Shown: piece by piece, positions 24,094-32,587 of the stretch
How the letters are laid out: every line of letters starts with the position of its first letter
Position numbering within the stretch: the stretch's first letter is position 1
Assembly (NCBI GenBank): GCA_002329365.1
Contig: DCUB01000013.1
Location: 1,411-53,564 of the forward strand
Reading direction: 5' to 3'
Source of the DNA: Ruminococcaceae bacterium UBA1425
Lineage (GTDB): Bacteria > Bacillota > Clostridia > Oscillospirales > Acutalibacteraceae
DNA: 52,154 nucleotides
The notes under the pieces: model-generated
What the model was told of the DNA's origin: nothing
What the model saw: the letters and a program-made list of their open reading frames with translations, nothing else
Database searches by the model: none
Translations under genes and position numbers: made by a program

Positions 24094-25266
24094 TTACTGT
24101 TTTTTCTTCTTCCCGAAAAAACCGCCGCGTCTGTCGTCGCTGTCGTCCGGCGGAGCCGTATACTCGCTCGAACTTCCTCCGAGCTCTGAGTCAAGCTGTT
24201 TAATAAGCTCGCACTGCCTGTCGCTTAGCTTTTTCGGCACCTCGACGGCTATACGCACAAGCTGGTTGCCCTTGCTTTTTCCGTTGAGATTTTGTATTCC
24301 CCTGCCCTTGAGCATAAACACCTCGCCGGGCTGCGTGCCCGCCGGAAGCTCCCATTTGACCTTTCCGTCAAGAGTCGGAATCATCAGCGACGCGCCCAGA
24401 GCAGCCTGCGCGAAGCTTACTGTTATATCGCACCAGACGTCGAAGCCGTCGCGCTCGAAGAACGGATGCGGACGCACGAACACCGCGACGTGCAGGTCGC
24501 CCGCGGGACCGCCGTTTGCTCCCTTATGACCTTCTCCGCGTACATTCAGTATCTGCCTGTCGTCAATGCCCGCGGGGATGTTTATTTCTATTTTCGTCCT
24601 TCTTGATACGCGTCCGCCGCCCCTGCACTTCGGGCACGGGTTTTCGACTATACGCCCCCTGCCGCCGCACTTCGGGCATGTCTTTGACGTTGAGATTACG
24701 CCGAAGGGCGTGCGCTGCTGCGAAGCCACCTGACCTTTGCCGTTGCATTCCGGGCAGGTCTTTGGAGATGTGCCCGTTGCCGCTCCGTTGCCGCCGCATT
24801 CGGAGCAGACTTCTATTCGCTGTACTTCAACTGTACGCTTGCAGCCCTTTGCGGCTTCCTCAAAAGAGATTGTGACACGCTCCTGAATATCCTCGCCGCG
24901 CCGCGGGGCGTTGGGGTTCGCATGCCTCGCACCGCCGAAGCCGCCGCCGAAAAAGCTGCCGAGTATGTCGCCGAGGTCAATATCAACACCGCCGAAGCCG
25001 CCAAAGCCTCCTCCGCCGCCAGCGCCGTAATTCGGGTCGACGCCGGCGTGGCCGAACTGGTCGTAGCGCGCCTTTTTCGTAGCGTCGGACAGGACCTCGT
25101 AAGCCTCGTTTGCCTCCTTGAACTTTGCCTCGGCCGTCTTGTCGCCGGGGTTCAGGTCGGGGTGGTACTGCTTCGCCTTCTGCCTGTATGCCTTTTTTAT
25201 TTCGTCCTCCGTGGCGTCTTTGCCGACACCGAGCACTTCATAATAATCTCTTTTGCTGTCAGCCAA
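24094..25266 (-). CDS. dnaJ: Co-chaperone DnaJ
   Basis: A 390-residue class A Hsp40. The J domain (DYYEVLGVGKDATEDEIKKAYRQKAKQYHPD) has the essential HPD. A Gly/Phe region follows (GFGGFGGVDID...GGGFGG). Four CxxCxGxG zinc modules are present: CSECGGNG, CPECNGKG, CPKCGGRG and CPKCRGGG. The C-terminal substrate-binding domains end in a QCELIKQLDSELGG tail. It presents clients to DnaK and stimulates its ATPase. The start is a TTG at 25264-25266 with AAAGGAG 9 nt upstream; no ATG is possible. Unusually it is separated from dnaK by a 2.9-kb fusion gene. Confidence 0.96.
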   Translation of the reverse strand: MADSKRDYYEVLGVGKDATEDEIKKAYRQKAKQYHPDLNPGDKTAEAKFKEANEAYEVLSDATKKARYDQFGHAGVDPNYGAGGGGGFGGFGGVDIDLGDILGSFFGGGFGGARHANPNAPRRGEDIQERVTISFEEAAKGCKRTVEVQRIEVCSECGGNGAATGTSPKTCPECNGKGQVASQQRTPFGVISTSKTCPKCGGRGRIVENPCPKCRGGGRVSRRTKIEINIPAGIDDRQILNVRGEGHKGANGGPAGDLHVAVFVRPHPFFERDGFDVWCDITVSFAQAALGASLMIPTLDGKVKWELPAGTQPGEVFMLKGRGIQNLNGKSKGNQLVRIAVEVPKKLSDRQCELIKQLDSELGGSSSEYTAPPDDSDDRRGGFFGKKKKQ

Positions 25267-25364
25267 ATGAACCGGCTCCTTTACGGTATATATTATACAT
25301 ATTTATATGAGGAAATTAAGTGTTTGCACAAATATCGGAATGATAATCGTTTTTCATGCCGTGG

Positions 25365-28280
25365 TTACCGCGTGCTGTTTTCAAAAACCGACTTGCTGTA
25401 AAGCTTTATGCCGCTTGTTCTGTTCGGGTGAATGTGGTCAAGGATATAATCAGAATCCTTCTCCTTCGCGAGCACTCCGGCAATTGCGGGGTTGGGATTG
25501 CTGAATATATGCCCGTTTTCCGAGCACCACGTTTTAAGCGACGAGGTGTATTCCGCCAGCATCGCGTCGCGTTCAACAGGCGGTAAAGCACTTACCCTGT
25601 CGGTTTCAAGCGCCATCCACGGAGCGACAAACGCAAACTTTGCATTTTCGTCGGTCGCGCGTATTCGTGACACGAACTTTTCAAGCTCTTTTATGTATTC
25701 TTCCGCCGTCATTGCGCAGATATCGCTTTTTCTGTATCTTACGTCGTTTGTTCCTATTGCGACAACATAAAGCCCATAGCCTGCGGGAATCTGCGGAAGA
25801 ATTGTTTTTGACGTTCCTCCGCCCTTTGCGCATTTAACGGACTTCTTTGAAAGCCCGCTAACAGGCTCGTACCAACCGTAGCCGCCGTTCGTATTGCCCT
25901 CTGTCAGGCTGTCGCCGACATAGCAAACGCTTTCAGCCGTTGTTACAGCCTTATAGAGTACGGAAGCTTTCATAGCATCGGTTAACTCCATCTGCTCTGT
26001 CTGCGGGGCCAAATATCCGTTTTCGTTCATATAGTACCTCTCCTCCACCATGTCAAGCGTAAGCTCCTCACCGAGCATTACCGACGTTATATGTCTATGA
26101 ACCCCGCCGACGCGCTCCAAGTCGTCGGTGCTGATCTGTCTTTTAAGCGTTTCGTCGCAGAGTATATCGTAAATGGGCAACGGACGGTAATTTCCGCCCG
26201 CGGGCGACTGTATCCACATCGGGATTACGGACGCACCCGTTACAGTCTTATCCTTCCTGTCGATATAGACCTCAACCATCACGGCGGCATCACCGTTATG
26301 CTTGCGGTATATATTGACGAAGTTGCCGGGACAGTTGACAATAAGCTTGTTTTTGCCGTTTTCGCCGAATATATCGACGGGCTGGACTGAATGGGTGTGG
26401 TCGTTAAGCACTATATCCGCTCCCGCGCCGATAAAAATATCGTTCCACGCCTTCTGATAATCGTCCGGCTCGTCAAGGAATTGTTCACCCATATGCGGGA
26501 GTATGACGATAAGGTCCGGTTCTTCTTTTTTTGCTTTCCCGATATCTCCGATAACCGACGCTTTGACCTTTTCAAAGTTCACGCTTTTCGGAGGAACGAG
26601 AACCGACGTGATATAGGAAAGCCCGCCGCTCAGCAGATCGTCCTCGGAATAGCCGTTTGATCCGTAGGTATAGGCCAGTACGGCGATTTTTATGCCGCCT
26701 GCGCTTAGTATCTTTACCGTTTCCTTTTCGCTCGCGTTGCGGTATGAGCCTATATGGTCAAGTCCGAAACTGTCGAGAACGTCGAGCGTACGCAAAGCAC
26801 CGCTTATGCCCTTGTCAAGCAGATGGTTGTTTGCCGTCGTGACAAGGTCGTATCCGGCATTTTTTACGGACTGCACAAACTCGTCGGGAAAATTGAGCGA
26901 CAAAGATTTGCCGTCGTCATAATTTCCGACGGAGTAACCCTTCTCCGCACCCGCAGCCGGCCCCTCGAAAACGCCTATTGCAAGGTCAGCGCCGGATATG
27001 TATTTTTCGGTATACTCGAATATGTCGCCGAAATCATATTTTTCGCCGTCGTACGCGTTTTTGACCTGATCCTCAAGAAGAATCAGATCGCCCGAAAACA
27101 GAATTTTTATGTCGTCGTCAAACGCAGCCTGCTGCGCGTCGGTAATTCTGTTGTAAATCTTTCCGGCAGAATCGCTTTCGCTTTTGCTTTCGCTATCGCC
27201 TCTGAACGAATTGTTCAGCTCCGACGCAAGCGGCAAGAGCGCGACAACGACGACGGCAACGCATAAGAGTGTCCTGACAACGATTGACTTCTTTGTTGTC
27301 TTGACCGATTCACCACTTACAAGTCCTCTGCAAAACGTGAGAAAACCGTCGACGCGGAAGGCAACCGCCCTGTTTCCGAGCAGCGCCGTCAATAGAACCG
27401 CCGCGACTGCCGAGCCTGTTATCCTCACTGCATCGTTGCCGCCGATAAGCAAATCTCCGATAAGCAGCGTCGGGATTCTGTGAAGGAGAAAAACCGACAT
27501 TGAGTTTGAGCCGAGCGTCGTCAGGCACGGAATCCTCCTGTTTGGCACGGCAAGCATGAAGCCTGTTATCGCGGCGGCGGATATGGCAAACATTGCCGTC
27601 CGCATCAGTAATCCGTATCTGTTTTCATAGGCGGTCATCGTAAGCGCGCCGTCCGAAACGCCGCTGACAACGACAAACAGATATGAGGCGGCGACGGCGA
27701 CAGCGAGCAGAATAACGCCTTCTATATAAACATAAGCCTTTCTTTTATCGTAGAGCACCGAAATCTTTTCAGCCGGCAACATAAAGCCGGCTAAAAAAAA
27801 CGGATAAAACGCAATAATCCTCGCCGCCGAAAACACGTTTGTCACGTCGGCGAAAAATCCGACAATAAGCGCGGCGGCGACAGAAAAAACCAGTGCTCCG
27901 CGTACCCTCGAAACATATTTCACGGAAAAACGCCAGACTATCATGCCTATCAAAAACCAGTATGAATAAGACGGCGTGACAAGCGTCGGCATAATGCCGT
28001 AACGGACGTACGCGTACAGAAGCATCAGCGGATTAAAAATTATATAGGCGACGATCAGCTTTTTAAGCGAGCTTTTGCTTCTCGCGTTTTCGCTTTTGCT
28101 GAGAAAACCGGCCACAAAGACGAATGCCGGCATGTGAAAAACGTAAATCAGGTCTGTTATTCGGTTTATCAGTGCGGAATCCTGGAGACTGTAAAGGCAA
28201 TGGGCAAACACGACAAGGAATATGAAAATCCCCTTCAGGTTATCCCAGTATGCGGTTTTGCTGACCGGCCGTTCCATCAA
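25365..28280 (-). CDS. Three-domain fusion: acyltransferase-3, CapA-like metallophosphoesterase, SGNH hydrolase
   Basis: A 971-residue protein with three domains in order. Residues 1-355 are an acyltransferase-3/OpgC-like membrane domain of about ten segments (WDNLKGIFIFLVVFAH with His27, then VFHMPAFVFVAGF). A short Ser/Glu-rich linker follows (360-375). Residues 390-740 are a CapA/PgsA-like calcineurin fold, with SGD (396-398), FEG (438-440), NNH (484-486), LPHMGE (His596) and DHTHS (His628, His630). Residues 783-971 are an SGNH/GDSL esterase, with GDSL (Ser791), GTND (843-846) and DHIHP (Asp948, His951). The last two domains should face outward. A coupled acetyl transfer and deacetylation of a surface polymer is an inference. 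The gene lies between dnaK and dnaJ, codirectional. Confidence 0.9.
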   Translation of the reverse strand: MMERPVSKTAYWDNLKGIFIFLVVFAHCLYSLQDSALINRITDLIYVFHMPAFVFVAGFLSKSENARSKSSLKKLIVAYIIFNPLMLLYAYVRYGIMPTLVTPSYSYWFLIGMIVWRFSVKYVSRVRGALVFSVAAALIVGFFADVTNVFSAARIIAFYPFFLAGFMLPAEKISVLYDKRKAYVYIEGVILLAVAVAASYLFVVVSGVSDGALTMTAYENRYGLLMRTAMFAISAAAITGFMLAVPNRRIPCLTTLGSNSMSVFLLHRIPTLLIGDLLIGGNDAVRITGSAVAAVLLTALLGNRAVAFRVDGFLTFCRGLVSGESVKTTKKSIVVRTLLCVAVVVVALLPLASELNNSFRGDSESKSESDSAGKIYNRITDAQQAAFDDDIKILFSGDLILLEDQVKNAYDGEKYDFGDIFEYTEKYISGADLAIGVFEGPAAGAEKGYSVGNYDDGKSLSLNFPDEFVQSVKNAGYDLVTTANNHLLDKGISGALRTLDVLDSFGLDHIGSYRNASEKETVKILSAGGIKIAVLAYTYGSNGYSEDDLLSGGLSYITSVLVPPKSVNFEKVKASVIGDIGKAKKEEPDLIVILPHMGEQFLDEPDDYQKAWNDIFIGAGADIVLNDHTHSVQPVDIFGENGKNKLIVNCPGNFVNIYRKHNGDAAVMVEVYIDRKDKTVTGASVIPMWIQSPAGGNYRPLPIYDILCDETLKRQISTDDLERVGGVHRHITSVMLGEELTLDMVEERYYMNENGYLAPQTEQMELTDAMKASVLYKAVTTAESVCYVGDSLTEGNTNGGYGWYEPVSGLSKKSVKCAKGGGTSKTILPQIPAGYGLYVVAIGTNDVRYRKSDICAMTAEEYIKELEKFVSRIRATDENAKFAFVAPWMALETDRVSALPPVERDAMLAEYTSSLKTWCSENGHIFSNPNPAIAGVLAKEKDSDYILDHIHPNRTSGIKLYSKSVFENSTR

Positions 28281-28362
28281 GCACCTCCGCCGAACTTAAT
28301 AATTGTATCTTACATCTTTGACGAGCGGCAGTCAACAGTCAGCTTGCCGTTTAAACGCGAAC

Positions 28363-28382
28363 GGGGCGCATTTCGGCGCCCC
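28363..28382. other. GC-rich hairpin between dnaK and the fusion gene
   Basis: GGGGCGC (28363-28369) and GCGCCCC (28376-28382) form a 7-bp stem on a 6-nt loop, about 20 nt past the dnaK stop. No T-run follows on the transcribed minus strand, so it is more likely an RNA-processing or stabilising element than a terminator. Confidence 0.5.
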
Positions 28383-28401
28383 TGCGTTTTCGTACCATAA
28401 A

Positions 28402-30243
28402 TCAGTTGTCCTCGGGAACGTCCGTGAAGTCGGCCTCCTTGTAGTCTCCGTCGTATCCTCCCTGCTGATTTGCGTCGTAGCCGCCGGCAGTCTGAGCGCC
28501 TGCCGCCTCCTGCGCCGCTTTATACAGCTTTTCGGACACCTCGTAGAACTTCTTCGTAAGCTCCTCCTGACGTGACTTAATGAGATTTATATCCTCGCCC
28601 TTTAGTGCTTCCTTGAGCGCGTCGATTTTTTCGTTTAATTCCGACTTCTCGCTGTCGGAGAACTTGTCGCCGTCCTCGCTTAAAAGCTTTTCGGACTGGT
28701 AGACCATCTGGTCGGCCGCGTTTCTCGCGTCGACCTCTTCCCTGCGCTGCTTATCCTCCTGCGCAAACTGCTCCGCCTCGCGGACAGCCTTTTCGATATC
28801 CTCCTTCGACATGTTGGTGGAGGACGTTATGGAAATCGACTGCTCCTTTTGCGTGCCGAGGTCCTTTGCGGAAACATGGACTATGCCGTTGGCGTCGATG
28901 TCGAACGTTACCTCAATCTGGGGGACGCCCCTGCGCGCCGGTAAAATGCCGTCAAGATGGAATACTCCGAGCGTTTTGTTGTCCTTCGCGAACTCGCGCT
29001 CGCCCTGAAGAACGTGTACCTCGACAGACGGCTGATTGTCGACGGCCGTTGAGAAAATCTGGCTCTTCTTAACAGGTATAGTTGTGTTTCTTTCGATTAT
29101 TTTCGTATTGATGCCGCCCATTGTTTCAATGCCCAGCGAAAGCGGCGTTACGTCGAGCAGGAGAAGCCCCTGAACCTCGCCGCCGAGGACGCCCGCCTGA
29201 ATTGCCGCGCCCATCGCGACGCACTCGTCGGGATTGATTCCCTTGAACGGCTCTTTGCCGATAAACTTCTGAACTGCTTCCTGAACGGCAGGTATGCGTG
29301 ACGAGCCGCCGACCATGAGTACCTTGTCAATCTCGGAAACCTTAAGCCCGCTGTCCGCCATCGCCTGACGAACGGGGCCCATGGTGGCGTTTACGAGGTC
29401 GTTTGTCAGCTCGTTGAACTTTGCCCTCGTGAGAGTTGTTTCAAGGTGCTTCGGTCCCGAGGCGTCGGCGGTGATGAACGGAAGGCTTATAGACGAGGAG
29501 GTAACACCCGAAAGCTCTATCTTCGCTTTTTCGGCGGCTTCCTTTAAGCGCTGCATTGCCATTTTGTCGCCGCGGAGGTCGATGCCGTTTTCAGCCTTGA
29601 ATGTGTCGGCAAGCCAGTTGATTATGCGCTGGTCGAAATCGTCGCCGCCCAAGCGGTTGTTGCCCGCCGTCGCGAGAACCTCCTGAACGCCGTCGCCCAT
29701 CTCGATTATCGAGACGTCGAACGTGCCGCCGCCGAGGTCGAAAACCATTACCTTCTGGTCGGTTTCCTTGTCGATGCCGTAGGCGAGCGCCGCCGCCGTA
29801 GGCTCGTTGATTATTCTTTTAACCTCAAGTCCGGCTATTTTTCCGGCGTCCTTAGTTGCCTGACGCTGTGAGTCGGTGAAATACGCGGGAACGGTTATGA
29901 CGGCGTCGGTTACCTTTTCGCCAAGATATGCCTCGGCATCGGTTTTAAGCTTTTGAAGAATCATTGCGGATATTTCCTGCGGCGTGAACTTTTTGTCGTC
30001 TATCTTTACATGATAATCCGAGCCCATCTGCCTTTTGATTGAAGATATGGTGCGGTCGGGATTTGTGATTGCCTGACGCTTCGCCACCTGACCTACCATA
30101 CGCTCGCCGTTTTTTCCGAACGCCACGACCGAAGGTGTTGTTCTGGCGCCTTCCGCGTTCGGGATAACCACGGCTTCGCCGCCCTCAATTACGGATACGC
30201 ATGAATTTGTTGTGCCTAAGTCTATACCTATTATTTTTGACAT
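28402..30243 (-). CDS. dnaK: Chaperone DnaK (Hsp70)
   Basis: A 613-residue Hsp70. The ATPase domain begins IGIDLGTTNSCVSVIEGG and contains VITVPAYFTDSQRQATKDAG, VFDLGGGTFDVSI and VLMVGGSSRIPAVQ. The interdomain linker region is GLLLLDVTPLSLGIETMGG. The substrate domain and helical lid follow, with the flexible tail rich in Gly/Gln (AQTAGGYDANQQGGYDGD) and ending DVPEDN. It refolds and protects proteins with DnaJ and GrpE. Length is standard for Firmicutes. It lies 42 bp after grpE, under HrcA/CIRCE control. Confidence 0.98.
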   Translation of the reverse strand: MSKIIGIDLGTTNSCVSVIEGGEAVVIPNAEGARTTPSVVAFGKNGERMVGQVAKRQAITNPDRTISSIKRQMGSDYHVKIDDKKFTPQEISAMILQKLKTDAEAYLGEKVTDAVITVPAYFTDSQRQATKDAGKIAGLEVKRIINEPTAAALAYGIDKETDQKVMVFDLGGGTFDVSIIEMGDGVQEVLATAGNNRLGGDDFDQRIINWLADTFKAENGIDLRGDKMAMQRLKEAAEKAKIELSGVTSSSISLPFITADASGPKHLETTLTRAKFNELTNDLVNATMGPVRQAMADSGLKVSEIDKVLMVGGSSRIPAVQEAVQKFIGKEPFKGINPDECVAMGAAIQAGVLGGEVQGLLLLDVTPLSLGIETMGGINTKIIERNTTIPVKKSQIFSTAVDNQPSVEVHVLQGEREFAKDNKTLGVFHLDGILPARRGVPQIEVTFDIDANGIVHVSAKDLGTQKEQSISITSSTNMSKEDIEKAVREAEQFAQEDKQRREEVDARNAADQMVYQSEKLLSEDGDKFSDSEKSELNEKIDALKEALKGEDINLIKSRQEELTKKFYEVSEKLYKAAQEAAGAQTAGGYDANQQGGYDGDYKEADFTDVPEDN

Positions 30244-30285
30244 GAATACTTCCTCCTGTATATTGTAAATGTTGATAACTGTCTG

Positions 30286-30828
30286 CTAATTCGCGACCTG
30301 AACCATCGCGTGGCGCACGACCTTGTCACCGAGCCTGTATCCTTTTTTCAGCACTGCGGATATAACATTGGCGCCGAGCGACTCGTCGTCTATGTGCATT
30401 ACCGCGTTATGAAGCCCGGGGTCAAAAGCGTCGCCAACCGCGCCGAATTCCTCAACTCCGAGCTTTTTAAGCGTTTCGTAAAACTGGTTTCCTATCATCT
30501 CGACGCCCTTTTTGTAATCGTCGAGATTGTCGGACTTGTTGTCGAGCGCCCTGTCAATGTTGTCAATAACCGGCAGAATTTCGGATATGACGGACAGCTT
30601 CGACATGCTGTAAAGCTCCTCTTTTTCCTTTGACGTTCGCTTGCGGTAGTTGTCGTACTCGGCGGCTACACGCAGCAGCTTGTCGTTTAAGTCGCCGAGT
30701 TGCTTTAAAAGCTTTTCCTCAACAGACTCCTCCGGCTCCGATGCCGGAGCCTCCGCTGCCGTTTCCTTTGCAGCCGCTGCTTCGTCAGCTATCGGTACGT
30801 TTTCTTTTTCCTTATCCTGCTTAGCCAA
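30286..30828 (-). CDS. grpE: Nucleotide exchange factor GrpE
   Basis: A 180-residue GrpE that releases ADP from DnaK. An acidic, Ala/Glu-rich N-terminus precedes a long coiled coil (LGDLNDKLLRVAAEYDNYRKRTSKEKEELY). The C-terminal beta domain holds FDPGLHNAVMHIDD and VLKKGYRLGDKVVRHAMVQVAN, the GrpE signature. The best in-frame start is TTG at 30826-30828. A four-codon frame (ATG AAA ATT GGC TAA, 30821-30835) with a good AAGGA site overlaps it, so start-stop coupling or an altered ATG start is possible. The gap upstream holds a MITE-like element. Confidence 0.94.
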   Translation of the reverse strand: MAKQDKEKENVPIADEAAAAKETAAEAPASEPEESVEEKLLKQLGDLNDKLLRVAAEYDNYRKRTSKEKEELYSMSKLSVISEILPVIDNIDRALDNKSDNLDDYKKGVEMIGNQFYETLKKLGVEEFGAVGDAFDPGLHNAVMHIDDESLGANVISAVLKKGYRLGDKVVRHAMVQVAN

Positions 30829-30850
30829 TTTTCATACCGTTCCTTTCTTC

Positions 30851-31024
30851 AGGCAACACCGCATAATTTACGGCTAAAGCCTTTGTTGCACATTTGCTTG
30901 CATCTTTTCCGCCATATCGCCCAAAAATGCTCGTTAATACACATAGTATTGCCTGCGCTTTTCATACAATCTGACGAAAAATCTGACGGCGTAGCTGCAC
31001 AACAAAAATAAAGCGGCGTTGCCT
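30851..31024. mobile_element. MITE-like element between grpE and hrcA
   Basis: A 174-bp segment flanked by terminal inverted repeats AGGCAACACCGC (30851-30862) and GCGGCGTTGCCT (31013-31024), 11 of 12 matching. It contains no frame and no ribosome site. Its right end enters the hrcA stop codon (31023-31025), so it abuts or replaces the native gene end. No clear target duplication is visible. The naming is by structure only. Confidence 0.55.
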
Positions 31025-32051
31025 AATCTTCCTCCAGTGCTTTTGTAAGAATTCTGCCCACAAGGTCGGTAAGATATTTTACGCTGGGTATCAGCTTTGC
31101 GTAATCGATTCTTGTGGGACCGATAAGCCCTATGGTGCCGCCGTCCTGATTTTTGACGCTGTACCTCGCCATTATTACGCTGCTGTGCTCAAGCTGGCGG
31201 TACTTGTTTTCTTTGCCTATCAGCACGTCTAAGTCGTTTTTGTTGAGTGTAACAATGTCTCCGAGCGGCTCTCCCTTTCTCAAAAACTCCATAAGCTCGT
31301 AAGCGTTTTGCTCAAGCTCGACGTAATTGAGAAGGTTCGACTGACCGTCAAGACGGACGTCGACCTGCGAGGCGTCGCGGGCAAGCTCGGTGACTCCCGC
31401 CAGCAGTGAAAGCATTGCGAACGCGTCGCAGCCGACGGACGCCGCAAGTGTCTGCATTGTGGCGAGGTTAACGTCGCAAAGCGGCCTGCCGACAAGGGCG
31501 GCCGAAGTGACGTTGTAAAAGCTCTCGCTCAGAGAGGGCGTTATTTCGCTGTCGGCGCGGCAAATCTTGCTTTTCAGTATGCCCGTTGAGGTCAGCAGCA
31601 CAAGCATAGCGGTGCGCGTTCCGACGGGAACCATTTCTATCCTTTTTATTACCGCGCTTTCGCCGACGGTGGCCGCCGATACTGCGGCGCAGTTTGTAAT
31701 GTTCGCCAGCACCTCGCCCGCTCTCGAAAGCAGGCTGTCGGCGTCGCCGCTTTTTTCGGAAACGGCGTTCTCGATGTGCTTTCTCACCTTCTCGTCAAGC
31801 TCCGTACGCCCCATAAGGTTGTCGACATAATAGCGGTAGCCCTTGTGGGAAGGTATTCTGCCCGCCGAGGTGTGGGGCTGCTCAAGAAGCCCCATCGACG
31901 AAAGCTCCGCCATCTCGTTTCGTACCGTAGCCGACGACAAAGACATGGGCTGATACTCGAGCAGACTCTTTGAGCCTACCGGTTCGCCCGTTTTTATATA
32001 CTGCTCTACGACCGCCGCGAGTATCTTTTTTTTGCGATCGCTCAGCTCCAC
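31023..32051 (-). CDS. hrcA: Heat-inducible transcription repressor HrcA
   Basis: A 342-residue repressor. The N-terminal winged helix begins LSDRKKKILAAVVEQYIKTGEPVGSKSLLE and SSATVRNEMAELSSMGLLEQPHTSAGRIPSHKGYRYYVD, which is diagnostic. The GAF-like dimerisation region follows, with GTIGLIGPTRIDYAKLIPSVKYL near the end. It binds the CIRCE element at 32079-32105, which lies just upstream of its own GTG start, and so represses its own operon; GroEL normally sets its activity. Length is standard. First gene of the heat-shock operon. Confidence 0.97.
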   Translation of the reverse strand: MELSDRKKKILAAVVEQYIKTGEPVGSKSLLEYQPMSLSSATVRNEMAELSSMGLLEQPHTSAGRIPSHKGYRYYVDNLMGRTELDEKVRKHIENAVSEKSGDADSLLSRAGEVLANITNCAAVSAATVGESAVIKRIEMVPVGTRTAMLVLLTSTGILKSKICRADSEITPSLSESFYNVTSAALVGRPLCDVNLATMQTLAASVGCDAFAMLSLLAGVTELARDASQVDVRLDGQSNLLNYVELEQNAYELMEFLRKGEPLGDIVTLNKNDLDVLIGKENKYRQLEHSSVIMARYSVKNQDGGTIGLIGPTRIDYAKLIPSVKYLTDLVGRILTKALEED

Positions 32052-32078
32052 TTTAAATTCCGCCCTTTCCTTAATCTG

Positions 32079-32105
32079 TTAGCACTCGGTATATGTGAGT
32101 GCTAA
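32079..32105. promoter_or_regulatory. CIRCE operator
   Basis: TTAGCACTC (32079-32087), 9 nt, GAGTGCTAA (32097-32105): a perfect 9-9-9 match to the consensus. It lies between the promoter at 32116-32144 and the hrcA start, the usual site for HrcA repression. Confidence 0.97.
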
Positions 32106-32115
32106 CTCTGCTAAT

Positions 32116-32144
32116 AATATACAGCCGATTTTCGGTTTTGTCAA
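32116..32144 (-). promoter_or_regulatory. Sigma-A promoter of the heat-shock operon
   Basis: Minus-strand TTGACA (32139-32144), 17-nt spacer, TATATT (32116-32121), directly followed by CIRCE. With HrcA relieved by heat this should drive hrcA, grpE, dnaK, the fusion gene and dnaJ. Confidence 0.85.
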
Positions 32145-32193
32145 CTTAATACTTAAATATTATTTGTAAATACTTTATGAACGCCAAACAATG

Positions 32194-32239
32194 AAATATT
32201 GCGCGGGGAACGGTCAAGACCGTTCCCCGCGCAATATTT
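32194..32239. repeat. Long perfect palindrome of the GGAACGGTC family
   Basis: Arms of 22 bp (32194-32215 and 32218-32239) flank a 2-nt AA centre. The core GGAACGGTC-AA-GACCGTTCC is the same as at 4357, 22410 and 47018, here extended outwards by CGCG-rich and AT-rich bases that also pair. It could fold into an extended hairpin or cruciform. Confidence 0.9.
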
Positions 32240-32290
32240 AATACATAAATTCTGACCCATATATTTTGCGGTTCAATATAATTTTGTATA

Positions 32291-32364
32291 GGACGACGCC
32301 CACGGCGGCACGATATTAAACGCCTTATATAGGAACAACAAACGGGTCGTCGAGGGCGTCGTCC
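32291..32364. repeat. GACGACGCC inverted repeat
   Basis: GGACGACGCCC (32291-32301) and GGGCGTCGTCC (32354-32364), 11-bp perfect arms, 52-nt interior. The CCCCTGC tail after the second arm resembles tails of the other palindromes. Confidence 0.75.
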
Positions 32365-32409
32365 CCTGCAATTAAGGCATTTAGTCAAGTTTCAGACGAT
32401 ACGCGTCAG

Positions 32410-32430
32410 GGGCGACCCTTGCGGTCGCCC
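32410..32430. repeat. GGGCGACC palindrome
   Basis: GGGCGACC and GGTCGCCC arms around a 5-nt centre (32410-32430). It belongs to the same style of short GC-rich palindromes with CCC-type tails that fill the gap between hrcA and cysK. Confidence 0.7.
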
Positions 32431-32502
32431 GTGGTTTGTTGTGCATGCGGGACGTCCGGCGAACGCAAGTGTCGCCTCTACTCTGTCGGGTGCCGATACA
32501 AA

Positions 32503-32553
32503 GCGAAAATGCCGTTTCCGCCGCTGTATACCCGCGGGGGAAACGACATTCGC
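32503..32553 (-). terminator. Stem-loop downstream of the cysteine synthase gene
   Basis: AATGCCGTTTCC (32508-32519) pairs with GGAAACGACATT (32539-32550) with one mismatch, extended by GCG/CGC. It lies about 35 nt past the stop. No clear T-run follows on the minus strand, so it may be a terminator or only a 3-prime stabiliser. Confidence 0.4.
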
Positions 32554-32587
32554 AAAGTTTCTTAAGCTTCCGTTATATGCCTGCGGT

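Noticed and set aside
24036..24194. N-terminal extension of ppa into dnaJ
   Set aside because: The extension would overlap dnaJ by about 100 bp, is not pyrophosphatase-like, and a good ATG with ribosome site lies at 24035.
23460..24203. 247-codon plus-strand frame across ppa
   Set aside because: Antisense to pyrophosphatase and dnaJ; no start signal or family.
30851..31024. Possible small RNA or second CIRCE between grpE and hrcA
   Set aside because: No CIRCE halves and no promoter; the terminal repeats fit a MITE-like element better.
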